Shown here piece after piece: positions 1 to 10,027 of a DNA stretch of 64,000 nt (position 1 is the first letter of the stretch; the number at the start of each line of letters is the position of its first letter). The stretch is from Ryuthela nishihirai (taxonomy: Eukaryota; Arthropoda; Arachnida; Araneae; Heptathelidae). Under the pieces are notes generated by a model. That model was not told the DNA's origin, ran no database searches, and saw only the letters and a list, made by a program, of their open reading frames with translations. The stretch is from assembly GCA_038380435.1 (NCBI GenBank), contig JAWZYU010000028.1, forward strand, positions 40,483,095 through 40,547,094, given 5' to 3'. Both the position numbers and the translations under genes were made by a program.

Positions 1-13
1 TCAGAGAAGGAAA

Positions 14-67
14 GGGGCAGGGGTGGCTCAGTCGGTAGCGCGCCAGGCTCGTAATCTGCAGTTCCCA
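14..67 (+). mobile_element. SINE-A copy, 5' head, split by LINE insertion
   Basis: This is the first ~54 bases of a SINE-A: a GGGGTGGCTCAGTCGG A-box-like segment followed by GTAGCGCGCCAGGCTCGTAATCTG, which resembles an elongator tRNA-Met arm. The copy stops at base 67, where a complete LINE is inserted, and resumes at 5978. The 12 bases CTGCAGTTCCCA (56-67) recur at 5978-5989 as the target-site duplication of that LINE. Confidence 0.93.
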
Positions 68-96
68 CCCCTCGATGCGAGAGCCTGTCCGTGGTG

Positions 97-144
97 AGGG
101 GACCACCCTGTGAAGGTTCCGCTGGCTCGGTTACCTTCACAGGG
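97..144 (+). promoter_or_regulatory. Strong hairpin in LINE 5' untranslated region
   Basis: CCCTGTGAAGG (106-116) is exactly complementary to CCTTCACAGGG (134-144) across a 17-nt loop, and flanking GGA/TCC can extend the stem with a bulge. It lies about 40 bases from the LINE 5' end, where structured RNA (self-cleaving or translation-related) is known in some non-LTR families. I could not thread a complete HDV-like ribozyme fold, so the function is unassigned. Confidence 0.5.
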
Positions 145-757
145 TCCTAAACGCTCGCCCGCGTGTTTGCCGTGCGCGGAGACCCGTGTCCCTGGAAAGG
201 AGGATCCTGGCAGTTGCTCAGGGGTCCCCGTCTTCTCTCCCCAGCTCATGACTGGTGGGGTCCCCTTTGGCCGTATTGCCATTGGGGAGCCTGTCTGTCG
301 CGGGGCTGGGCAGCGACTTCCGGGGCCGCTGCTATACACTGCTTTGGCCTCTGCTTCAGGTAAACGGGAGGTCCTGGGGCGGCCCCCTCAGGATCAATCG
401 GCTGGTGGGCTGGTCCTGCTAGGGTCAACTATGCAGATCGGTGAGTAACCTTGTCCACCGTCCGGACAACGGTTTGCGAGTTTCCCCACACATTTACTAA
501 TTTTGTAGTTTTCTTTCTTTTGTGAGGCCAGCTCTTGCCTCACACTTTATTGCTTTGTTGCTTCTTTTCTTTTGTGGGAACTCCGACGAGTTTCCCACAA
601 TTTCTCTTTTCCTTTTCCTTTTTGTTTTGTAGTGAGGGCTTGGCTCACTGGCTGTGTGGGTATGGTGCCCGGGCAGCCCTGGCGCCCAACTGGGCGTCCC
701 CTTGTTGGACTCCATGGTGGGTGGGGACAACGGGCACTGAATTCCCCAAAAACAACC

Positions 758-2026
758 ATGAGTACAACTACTCATAATTCACCGATCAATGCTGCGAAGA
801 GGGCTCGCCATGAACCCCCAAATTCTCTGTCTTTGCCTTCGTCTTCGTGTGTGTCTCCGTCTCCGAAGTTCCTGATCATCCACTCTACGGGTGATCAGGT
901 GCTTGGAGACATGTCCCCGTTTTTTATACATAAGGGTATTCAAGGTCTTGCGGGAGAGCCGAAATCTGTCAAGCGCCTAAGATCTGGTGACTTGCAGGTG
1001 GAGACTGCGTGCTCCAAGCACTCGGAGCTTTTATTAAAGGTTACAGCGATTGGTGGAGTGGCAGTCGAAGTCACTCCACACAAAACGCTCAATTCCTCCC
1101 GGGGCGTGATCTCCGAGTGGGGCCTCCTCAAGGTTTCTGAGGAGGAAATCCTCTCGGAGCTTTCTGCCCAGGGGGTGATCGCAGTCCACCGGGTTTCATC
1201 ACGCCGTAATGGAAAGTTAGAGCCCACCAGGGTACTAATCCTAACTTTCAACACACCACGCCTGCCTACTTCCATCAAGGCAGGATACTTACACTGCGAG
1301 GTGCGGCCATTTATACCCAACCCTCTGCGTTGCTTTCAATGCCAGAGGTTTGGCCATGCCCGCACTGCATGCCGGGGCAAGCCCACCTGTGCTCGTTGTG
1401 GCAGTCAGGATCATCTTGAACCTGACTGCACAGCAGAAAAGGCATGCTGTGTAAACTGCCGTGGTGAACATCCGGCGTACTCCCGCGACTGTCCGAAGTG
1501 GCTGGAGGAGAAAGAGGTACAGCGCCTCAAGACCCTTCATAACATCAGCTATCCAGAGGCGAGAAAGCTCGCTGCACCGCCTGCCCCACCTGGCAAGGTC
1601 TCCTATGCCGGTGCGGTTGCCGGAAAGCCCATCGTCAAGATGGCTTCCGTGGCGGTGCAGACCGACATCAGCGTTCCACCAGCTGAATCTTTCTCGCCTG
1701 CTGCTAAGTACCTCTTGACGCAGGCGAAGCCGACGTCGGTGTCCATCTCGACATCGACACCGGTTTCTATTCCTGTGTCTGTGCCTTCCACTTCCACCTC
1801 TGGAAGGCCCCCTCCACCCCGCCCACAGACAGCAAGACCTACAAAACCCAAGGGGCCCCCGCCGGGGCCCAAAAAGAAGATTTTACCTCCTCGTTCGGCG
1901 GTCTCTGATCCATGTTGCTCGGACGACTCCGAGGACATGGACACCGACCGCCCGAATTTTCCAAAACCGTCGCTGGCGACGGTTAAAATAAATCGCAAGT
2001 CGTCCGCCACTTCTTCTAAGACCTGA
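758..2026 (+). CDS. LINE ORF1, gag-like nucleic-acid-binding protein with three CCHC zinc knuckles
   Basis: The predicted 422-aa protein would bind LINE RNA and act as chaperone in the ribonucleoprotein. Three zinc knuckles lie at about residues 192-240: CFQCQRFGHARTAC (CX2CX4HX4C), CARCGSQDHLEPDC (CX2CX4HX4C) and CVNCRGEHPAYSRDC (CX2CX3HX6C). Before them is an ~150-residue domain like that of I/Jockey ORF1 proteins; after them is a low-complexity tail rich in Pro, Ser and Thr. I chose the ATG at 758 because its context (ACAACCATGA) is good and the upstream in-frame stretch from 572 looks like untranslated region. No internal stop. The stop (2024-2026) is followed after one base by the ORF2 ATG at 2028, a layout suggesting stop-restart translation. 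Confidence 0.88.
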   Translation: MSTTTHNSPINAAKRARHEPPNSLSLPSSSCVSPSPKFLIIHSTGDQVLGDMSPFFIHKGIQGLAGEPKSVKRLRSGDLQVETACSKHSELLLKVTAIGGVAVEVTPHKTLNSSRGVISEWGLLKVSEEEILSELSAQGVIAVHRVSSRRNGKLEPTRVLILTFNTPRLPTSIKAGYLHCEVRPFIPNPLRCFQCQRFGHARTACRGKPTCARCGSQDHLEPDCTAEKACCVNCRGEHPAYSRDCPKWLEEKEVQRLKTLHNISYPEARKLAAPPAPPGKVSYAGAVAGKPIVKMASVAVQTDISVPPAESFSPAAKYLLTQAKPTSVSISTSTPVSIPVSVPSTSTSGRPPPPRPQTARPTKPKGPPPGPKKKILPPRSAVSDPCCSDDSEDMDTDRPNFPKPSLATVKINRKSSATSSKT

Positions 2027-2027
2027 G

Positions 2028-5000
2028 ATGGCCACACTCCTTCAATGGAACTGTCGTGGATTCCAGAGGAATATTGACGACATCAAGGTCCTCCTGAGGG
2101 CACACCAACCTCTTTGCGTGTGCCTTCAGGAGACATTCTTGCAGACAGCCAACAATCCCACTATCCGGCACTTTTCTCTCGTTCGCCGGGACCGGGATGG
2201 AGATGGTCCAGCTCACGGAGGTGTTGCCATCCTCGTGAGCAACCATTCTCCATTCCAGGTCATTCCAATCTCTACACACTTAGAGGCGGTAGCCATCCGC
2301 CTCTTTGTGGGATTTTCGTTGACTGTCTGTTCTGTCTATCTCCCACCCAGAAGCATCGTTTTCCGGGACGACCTTGATGACCTCGTCTCGCAGATGCCGT
2401 CCCCCTTCCTCATCATGGGGGATTTCAACGGACACAGTCCACTGTGGGGCAGTGCTGACACCAACGGGAGGGGCCGGGTCCTGGAGCAGTGTCTCCTGAA
2501 TCCATCGCTCTCCCTGTTGAACACCGGTGTCAGTACCTACTTTCACTCCCCAACCCGCTCTTTCACTGCCATTGACCTCACCATCTGCTCCTCCTCGATC
2601 CTTCCACTCTTTACATGGGAGGTCGAGGACAATCCATATGGAAGCGATCCCTCCCCGTGGTGTGCACCATCTCTCGTGGGGGGCCCTGCAGCCCTTCGCG
2701 TGTCTCCCGGTGGAGGCTTGATCGGGCTGACTGGAGTGGCTTCGAGCTCTTGTCTGAGCTTGATGATCACTCTGTCAGCCAGGAGCCCATCAATGTCGCA
2801 GTGGCGGAGTTGACGGACTGCATCGTCCATGCAGCTGCCTCTACTATTCCTCAGATCTCGACTCGGTTTCCACGGTTCCCAAAACCGTGGTGGAATCCCG
2901 ACTGCACCGCAGCTCATAAGGCTCAGAACAAGGCTTGGGGGGTGTTTCGGAGATATCCGACGTCCCCCAACCTCGAAGCATTCAAACGCGCCAGGGCGAA
3001 AGCCCGTTTCGTCCGGCGCCAGAGCCAGAAGGAATCTTGGATGAAATATACTTCTTCTATCACCCGCACGACCAGTTCTAAAGTCGTGTGGGATAAGGTC
3101 CGGAAGATGGGTGGGAAATACACGTCCCACTCATTATCGATCCTGGAGCACAATGGACAGGCAATTGCTGAGTCTCGAGCAATTGCCGACATTCTGGGGG
3201 AGTCATTCTCCACCATCTCTTCCCTGTCCTCCTACTCCCCCGAATTTCTGGCCCAGAAGAGCAGGGCCGAACGCTCTCCGCTGTCCTTCCATTCGAATGG
3301 CCTGGAGTCTTACAACAGGCCATTCACAGCGGAGGAGCTTCGCCGTGCTCTGCACACTTCTCGTGCATCTGCTGTGGGGCCAGACAATGTCCATTATGCC
3401 ATGCTCCAACATCTCTCACCATCGAGTAAGGATCGACTGCTCCGACTCTTCAACCGTATTTTCATCGAGGAGCAGTTTCCGGACTCCTGGCGGGAGGCCA
3501 TCGTCTTGGCCTTCCCTAAGCCAGGCAAAGATCCCAAGATTCCTTTCAATTATCGTCCAATTGCGTTGACGAGCTGCGTCTGCAAGGTGTTGGAAAGGAT
3601 GGTAAATACCAGGCTGGCCTGGTATTTGGAACATCACGGCCTTCTTTCCAACACCCAGTGTGGCTTTCGCAGGCACCGGTCTACTTTAGACCACCTGATC
3701 CGCCTCGAATCGGCGATCAGGAATTCTTTTTTACGACGAGAGCACCTGGTGTCAGTTTTCTTCGACATCGAAAAAGCATACGACACGGCATGGAGATTCG
3801 GCATTCTTCGTGACCTTCACAGCTTCGGCTTGCGAGGTCACATGCCGATCTTCATCGCGAACTTTTTATCTTCTCGTGTTTTTCGAGTCCGTGTCGGCAA
3901 CACTCTATCGCGGCCTTTCCCCCAAGAACAGGGGGTGCCTCAAGGCAGCGTCCTGAGTGTTACGCTTTTCGCGGTCAAGATAAATTCCATTACACGGCAA
4001 CTTCCTCCGACTGTAGGCAATGCCCTCTATGTTGACGACTTTAGCATCTTTTGCTCATCGTCCAGCATGAGGGTCATTGAACGACAACTGCAAACTGCCC
4101 TGAACAATCTCTCGGTTTGGGCGACGGCCAATGGGTTCCGGTTCTCCCCACAGAAGACCGCTTGTGTGCACTTTTGCCGCAAGCGTAATCTTCATCTGGA
4201 CCCCGAGCTGCGGCTCGGGGGTACCATCATTCCAGTTGTGGCGGAGACCAAGTTTCTCGGTCTCATCTTCGACCGGAAATTGACCTTTTTATCACATATC
4301 CGACATCTCAGGTCCAAGTGCACGCGGGCATTGAACATCATCAAGGTCCTCTCCTCCCTATCTTGGGGGGCGGACCGATGTTCTTTGCTCCGCCTTTACC
4401 GTGCACTTGTCCGGTCGAAACTGGACTACGGATCCCAGGTGTATGACTCCGCCCGGGATTCGGTGGTGAAGGTGCTGGACCCACTCCATCATCAGGCCCT
4501 CCGTGTGTGCACGGGGGCCTTCCGCACTTCGCCGGTCCAGAGTCTCTACGTTGAGACCGATGAACCATCTTTATCTATTCGCCGTCAGCAGTTGTCCCTG
4601 CAGTATGCGTCAAAATTGCGATCCCTGCCAGGCCATCCCACTTGGGACTGCGTTTTCAGTCCCAGGTGGGAAATGTTATACCAGAATCGGCCGACTGCCA
4701 TTCGTCCTTTCGGTTTGCGTGTCCGAGGCTACCTCAGAGACATCAACACCAGTCTCGATAGCATCGCACAGTCGACAGCTGAGCCACTTCCACCTTGGCT
4801 CGCTGTTTCCCCTTCCTGCGATTTTTCCCTGTGCAGGACGGGGAAGGCCTTTACACCTGACTGTGTGTACCGGCAACTCTTTGCCAGCCATCGTGCTGAG
4901 CACCCGGACTTCTTGCCTGTCTTCACAGATGGCTCGAAGTCCGGCACTTCGGTGGGATCAGCCATGGTCTGCTGTGATGTAATCATTGCAGACCAGATCC

Positions 5001-5737
5001 CACAGCAGTGTTCCATCTTCACTGCTGAGTTGCATGCTATCAGCATTGCCTTGGACCATATAGCAGCTAAGCATCATCGTCGGTGTGTGCTTTACACCGA
5101 CTCGCTTAGCTCGCTACAGGCTTTGATCTCGGTGAGGCATCGGCCTCACCCTGTTCTCTCCAAGATCCGCCAGCAGCTCCATCGTCTGGCAGCCACCACC
5201 ACAATTCTCTTCTGTTGGGTGCCCGGTCATGTCGGAATCAGGGGCAATGATTTGGCAGATTCTGCTGCCAGGTCAGCAACGCCCCTGTCCGACTCTCCGT
5301 TGCCGGTTCCATATGTGGATTTCCGGCAGCGTTTCACCATCGAGCTCCGGGCACAGTGGCAGAGATCTTGGTCGGAACAGCTTACCAACAAGCTCTTTGA
5401 GATCAAACCTATCGTCAAACCGTGGCAGTCTTGTTACCGCAGGAATCGTAAGGAGGAAGTTGTCCTTGCTCGGCTCCGCTTAGGTCACTCGTTTTTAACC
5501 CACTCTTTTCTTCTTAAGGCGGACGCAGTACCTAAGTGCGAGTTTTGTGACACCGTTTTAACTGTGAAACATATTTTAATTCAATGTCCTGCTTTTAACC
5601 TCGAACGTAAATTGTATTTTACTTTCCATAATTTTATGGCTGAGCCTTTTACACTCGGCCATCTTTTATCTGATGAATCGTTTTTAACTCCTGTTTTTGA
5701 CTTTTTACGATTTATTGGTTATTTTACACGTCTCTGA
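2028..5737 (+). pseudogene. LINE ORF2: endonuclease, reverse transcriptase and RNase H, broken by one frameshift
   Basis: About 1,236 codons in two frames. Frame one (from 2028) encodes an APE-type endonuclease: QWNCRG at the start, LQET with the catalytic Glu, MGDFNGHSPLWG, and then GSD where the family expects Ser-Asp-His. The frame shifts by one base there, near 2650, so the conserved His is lost. Frame two continues to the TGA at 5735-5737 and contains reverse transcriptase motifs (FDIEKAYDTAW, PQGSVLS, YVDD at ~4030) and a C-terminal RNase H with FTDGSKSG, TAELHAISIAL, YTDSLSSL and WVPGHVGIRGNDLAD, which gives the Asp-Glu-Asp-Asp set. The very C-terminus has a CEFCDTVLTVKHILIQC zinc-finger-like motif. 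All catalytic motifs of the polymerase and RNase H look intact, so the break may be recent or a sequencing indel in the C-rich run at 2647-2660. Confidence 0.9.
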
Positions 5738-5977
5738 TTTTTACTATATTTTCTAGTTTTACTCTTGTTTGCAATTTTACATAGGTCCTATACACCCATT
5801 TTTATTGTTAACTTCTACTCTTGTTGTTTCTTTTTAGTCTTTTTACTTGTCGTTTTGTTTGTGTTCGTTTTAACTTTGGTTGTGGGTTACGAGACTTTTA
5901 TCCCTTTTTATCGTTTGTTTGGCGCAATATAGCCTTTGTTGCGCCAATAAACCCCAAACAACCAACCAACCAACCAA
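5738..5977 (+). other. LINE 3' untranslated region, polyadenylation signal and (CCAA)n tail
   Basis: A T-rich 210-base stretch follows the ORF2 stop. AATAAA is at 5947-5952, followed by a tail of ACCAACCAACCAACCAA ending at 5977, directly against the target-site duplication. The tail is a short tandem repeat, not poly(A), which fits the I group better than Jockey. Confidence 0.8.
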
Positions 5978-6331
5978 CTGCAGTTCCCAGGTTCGAGTCC
6001 CAGCTGGGTCAGCGTTGAGAGTTATCTCAGCAAAATTTCCCACCCTGCCCACGGTCAGTAGAGGGGACACCGATAGGCTTGGAAAGACCGCCGTCCATAT
6101 CGGATAGGACTTTAAGCCGCGGCCCCGTATGCGGGAGAGCCATACCCTGTGCACGTTAAAGAACACACTGGATGGCCTTAACGGGAGGCTACCATCTGTC
6201 TCCCAACAGCTGTTCCAGTGGGTTCCCTCTCCCAACCTTCTCTGAGCCTTCGGGGTTCATGTGACCTGGCTATTTAGCCCATGGTGTGCAAAAAAAAGTG
6301 CCGCTCAGAGGTAAAACAACGCAATCTAAGA
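5978..6331 (+). mobile_element. SINE-A copy, 3' part, continuing from 14-67
   Basis: Continues the SINE-A head interrupted at 67: B box GGTTCGAGTCC, central block GGATAGGACTTTAAGCCG, and tail GTGCCGCTCAGAGGTAAAACAAC. Flanks AGAAGGAAA (5-13) and AGAAAGAAA (about 6330) look like a decayed target-site duplication of the SINE itself. Confidence 0.92.
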
Positions 6332-6885
6332 AAGAAAGAAAAGGTTTTCAGTATATTCCGCAGTTCCTCTCCTCGCAATCTGTCATTTAAAGAGCTAATG
6401 AACGTCAGCCATCTCTTCCGACGAAGACGCCCTCCCGTCAGTTAGTAATTACGTGAACGATTAATGCTCCTCGTCATTTTCCGAACCCTTTTTCCAAAGG
6501 CCATCGCCAACACAAAATGTAAATCCTCGAGTTCACTAAAGTCACCATTCTTAAGGAGTAACGGAGCGCGAGTAAGAAGCTTTTTCGTTTCTCTTTATTC
6601 TCTCTTGAGCCCCCCATCATAAAAGGAGAGGACCAAATAAGGAACCGTGTAAACAGAATGGAAGATGACGGTGTGCTTATACTGCACGTGGAAAACATAC
6701 ATGCTTGGAAGAATGCCTTCGTGGCGAAAGGAGAGGATGATAACGAACGCGTCTCTTCTTTATTGGGGTTGAATATGAGGAAAAGATTAGAGGGAAAAAT
6801 TAAGGAGGGGGAAAAAGTTTTATCGCGCAATTACTCAGAAGTTAACAGACATAAGGGGACCATGTATTAAAGTAATATGTAAAAT
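6332..6885. other. Unassigned AT-rich intergenic stretch
   Basis: Short open frames on both strands show no recognisable domain. No repeat, RNA gene or promoter can be supported. Confidence 0.5.
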
Positions 6886-7428
6886 GGGAGAGGGGGTTGG
6901 CTCTGACGGAAGCGCGCGAGGCTTGTAATCTCTAGTTCCCAGGTTCGAATAACCCCTAACCTCTGCTTAACCCCTAACCAGACAAATTTCAACGCTGGCC
7001 CAGGGGGGTTTGGTTTTGTTTGTTTTACCTCTTAGTGGCACATTTTTGCACACAATGGGCTAAATGGTCAGGTCACAAGGACTCCGAGGCTCAGAGAAGG
7101 TTGGGGGAGGAGACCCACTGGAACAGCTGTTGGGAGACAGATGGTAACCTCCCATCAAGCCTCCAGTCAAGTAGTCTCCCTGTGTACTTGGCGGAAGATG
7201 GTAACCTCCCGTCAAGTACACAGGGTATGGTTCTCCCGCGCACGAGGCCACGGCTTAACGTCCAGTCAGATGGACGGCGCCCTTTCCAAGCCCATCGGTG
7301 TCCCTTACTGACCGGGGGCAGGGCAGGGAGTTTTGTGGAGATCTCAACGCTGACCCAGCTGGGACTCGAACCTGGGAACTGCAGAATTATGAGTTTGGAG
7401 CGCTACCGACTGAGCCACCTCCGTCCCT
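6886..7428 (-). mobile_element. Rearranged SINE-A: plus head fragment followed by an older minus copy
   Basis: Bases 6894-6950 are a plus-strand SINE-A head that stops after the B box. An AACCCCTAACC-type stretch follows, then a diverged minus-strand SINE-A from about 7008 (TTGTTTTACCTCTTAGTGGC) to 7428 (CGACTGAGCCACC). The minus copy has a small duplication/inversion at 7140-7230, in which CCCTGTGTACTTG (7178-7190) and CAAGTACACAGGG (7213-7225) are exact reverse complements and 'GGTAACCTCCC' occurs twice. Confidence 0.85.
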
Positions 7429-8694
7429 AGACAACGTCTATCTTTGCAGTTAACGTCATTAAAAAAGAACATAAGCAAGATATTAAACCAAGCGTTTTTC
7501 ACCTTAACCAGAAAATTGAGGAGATCAGATTAAAGTTGCATACATGGACCAGAAAGAACCGTAAAAATGCCATATACATATGCATGTATATATGGACAAG
7601 AAGCAACTGAAATACAATGCCACATATGCGACAATGCAGATGTACAACGAAAATAATCCATTAAGTAATGATTTAGAACAATTCCTCCGCTAACTCGATT
7701 ATAACTCAATCTTTGGAGACACAGTTCTTGCAGTCTGGGACATCAATTAAGCTACAATCTAACTTCCTGCAGCTACACGGGGGAAAAAAACACACACTGT
7801 TTATCCTTTAGCTTTAGACGGATTTTCTGAAATTGAATTCCAGGGCTGACTTTATACGAGATTTGCGTTATAATTTAGATAATTTTATAGTTAAGTCTCG
7901 TCGAGTAGTTTTTTTTTTTTGCAATTATTCTTTAATCACTTTCGCTAGAAGTAGGCAATGGACAATAATCACAATGCCGATTTCTTTCCCTAACATCATA
8001 GGAAGCAGATGAATCAATTAAGTGCCTAATCCAAATCTCATTGGAGGAAATCAAATTATGAGGGCACGTGTTAGTGTAGATATTACAGAGCCTGTCGGAC
8101 AGAAGTGCACGTTAGAGCTCGTGACGGATGGAGAGCGAGTTGCTTATTAGAAAAATGACGACAACACACAAGAAAGAGGTAATCACTTACATTAGTTACT
8201 TTGGCTGAGACTGGCCCTGCTGCTAGGCATTGGAAGAAGGAATATTTGTGATGTTCTCTTGGAGAATTGGCTGCATCGTCTCCTGAGAAAGTCAGTTTAA
8301 AATTAAAAAAAAAAACACACACACCAATCTAACGATACGAATTTGTCATTTTCTTCATTTTTTTTTTTTTCGTTACTTAAAGTTAGGTATAAAGTACGGT
8401 GATTCCATTTCCTGACTGGATTTAATAACTGTTTTTTATTAATCCTATTTAAACCATTTTTTTTTAATTCAACGTGGGGAAATATCTTGTTTTCAGCCTT
8501 CTGATGCAGCCGACTAGTCAAGTGATGCAACTGTAGCAGAGGGTTAGACAAGGATATCTCTGCTCTCCCTTTCCCGGAAGATTTTAGAAAGAGTACAAAG
8601 CGTGTGTAACTTCTTAGCGAAAATGTACACTTTTGAATTTTTTAACATTCTCTTTTCCGCTATTAAAATAAAAAATAAATACCCCCCTCAAGTA
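7429..8694. other. Unassigned AT-rich intergenic stretch
   Basis: Low-complexity A/T tracts and small non-conserved open frames only. No repeat family from elsewhere in the window is recognisable. Confidence 0.5.
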
Positions 8695-9078
8695 GCGCGC
8701 GGGTGGCTCAGTCGGTAGCGCGCCAGGATCGTAATCTGCAGTTCCCAGGTTCGAGTTCCAGCTGGGTCAGCGTTGAGATTTATCTCCACAAAATTCTCCG
8801 CCCTGCTGACCGTGGGGTCAGTAGGGGACACCGATGGGCTTGGAAAGGCCACCGTCCGTCGGATGGGACGTTAAGCCGTGGCCCCGTGTGCGGGAGAGCC
8901 ATAAGCTGTGCGCATTAAAGAACACGCTGGATGGCCTTGACGGGAGACTGACATCTGTCTCCCAACAGCTGTCCCAGTGGGTCTCCTTCCCCAACCTTCA
9001 CTGAGCCTTCGGGGTCCTTGTGACCTGGCCATTTAGCCCATGGTGTGCAAAAAAGTGCCGCTCAGAGGTAACCCAACC
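8695..9078 (+). mobile_element. SINE-A copy, full length
   Basis: Head GGGTGGCTCAGTCGGTAGCG through tail GCCGCTCAGAGGTAACCCAACCC. Moderately diverged from the consensus (GGATCG for GGCTCG, CGCATTAAAG for CACGTTAAAG). A perfect palindrome starts three bases after the tail. Confidence 0.93.
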
Positions 9079-9081
9079 CAT

Positions 9082-9132
9082 AATAATATGACCACCTACC
9101 ATACATATACTATGGTAGGTGGTCATATTATT
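9082..9132. repeat. Perfect 22-bp inverted repeat with 7-nt spacer
   Basis: Left arm 9082-9103 begins AATAATATGACCACC; right arm 9111-9132 is its exact reverse complement. The spacer is CATATAC. It abuts a SINE-A 3' end. Confidence 0.95.
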
Positions 9133-9133
9133 C

Positions 9134-9600
9134 TGATACGACTGTATATATATATAGACGAATGTGACTGATTGATGGATGAGAGGGGATCACACTAATT
9201 CGAATCATGATGCAGAAATGGTAGAGCTCTGAAAATTTGCTCTTAGAAATAATCTGGGTCGTAGCTCTGGGGAGAAGTCCGAAATTTGGTCTCCGATGTG
9301 TCCTTCAAGGTCAAATATAGGTCCAACCCTGATCTACGAGTGCTAAAAACGTGAAAATTGGTGTCTGGAGGAGTTTGTAGATGTCGAAACGTTGCAAAAT
9401 TCTGGATTCAGAGGGTCCTTCGAGGTCAAAAGTCAAATATAGATCTACCAATGTTAGAGAGCTATTTCGGCAGTGAACTCAGAAATAAGAGGAAATTCCA
9501 GATCCGGTGTCGCATTCAAGGTCAAATAGCGGTTGAAGTGACAGGCTAGAAATCAAGAGGTGAAGAAAGCAAAGATTGCTTTCTAGTATAGTGTGTTCTT
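9134..9600. other. Intergenic stretch with a weak ~100-bp degenerate repeat
   Basis: The phrase TCAAGGTCAAATA or close variants occurs near 9306, 9417-9433 and 9517, suggesting a decayed tandem repeat of about 100 bp. No gene is seen. Confidence 0.3.
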
Positions 9601-9925
9601 CAACGTGCATATATTGGCATGGCTCTCTCTCTCCCGATGTGATCATGCCTCAATGATCTTGTAATGGACTGTGATCTTCCCAAGTCCTTTTGCGATAGAT
9701 TATGGTCTTCCGAAACCAATCTTTTAAGCTTTGCGATAATGTCCTTTTCAAACTCGCTGATGCGAAGACTGGTGATTCAGTCAATCAGTATTGACTTGGG
9801 ATAGACTAGGTCTTTCCAAGCCAATCGATACTTCTTTCGATAGATTGTGCCCTTTTCAAGCGCATCGGTGTCCACTTGCTGTAGATTATGGCCTTCCGAG
9901 CTCAGCTTCCTCTTGCTATGAAGAT
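9600..9925 (-). repeat. Degenerate tandem array related to the SINE-A 'TTTCCAAGCC..ATCGGTGTCC' segment
   Basis: Variants of 'GATAGATTATGGTCTTCCAA' plus 'CCAATCG' recur near 9670-9715, 9735-9760, 9800-9830 and 9840-9900. One unit (CCTTTTCAAGCGCATCGGTGTCCAC, 9850-9874, spanning more than one motif) matches the minus-strand SINE-A segment that lies between the GGACGGCGGCC and CTACTGACC motifs. It looks like a small ancient array derived from, or captured by, SINE-A. Confidence 0.35.
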
Positions 9926-10027
9926 AGATGCATGAACAACTGAACAAAATATCAAGGTTGCTACTCGAAATTGCGAATTTCAGCTTAGAGCATAGCAAGC
10001 TTCTCCAAACATGGTTGTAAAGTGGAT

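Larger units (their letters stand above)
68..5977 (+). mobile_element. Full-length non-LTR retrotransposon, I-group-like, with RNase H
   Basis: Both ends are defined by the 12-bp direct repeat CTGCAGTTCCCA (56-67 and 5978-5989) and by the interrupted SINE-A on either side, so the element is about 5.9 kb. Order: GC-rich 5' untranslated region (68-757), gag-like ORF1 with three zinc knuckles, ORF2 with endonuclease, reverse transcriptase and RNase H, a short 3' untranslated region with AATAAA at 5947, and a (CCAA)n tail. Two ORFs, CCHC knuckles in ORF1 and an RNase H domain after the reverse transcriptase place it with I-group elements; the exact clade needs a tree. It inserted after the surrounding SINE-A had already inserted. 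One frameshift in ORF2 makes this copy non-autonomous as sequenced. Confidence 0.93.

Noticed and set aside
110..448. GC-rich open frame at the start of the window
   Set aside because: It lies in the LINE 5' untranslated region, overlaps the hairpin and has no domain.
2615..2720. ATG at 2615 as a true start of a separate protein
   Set aside because: It is an artefact of the frameshift; similarity to the endonuclease continues from the upstream frame.
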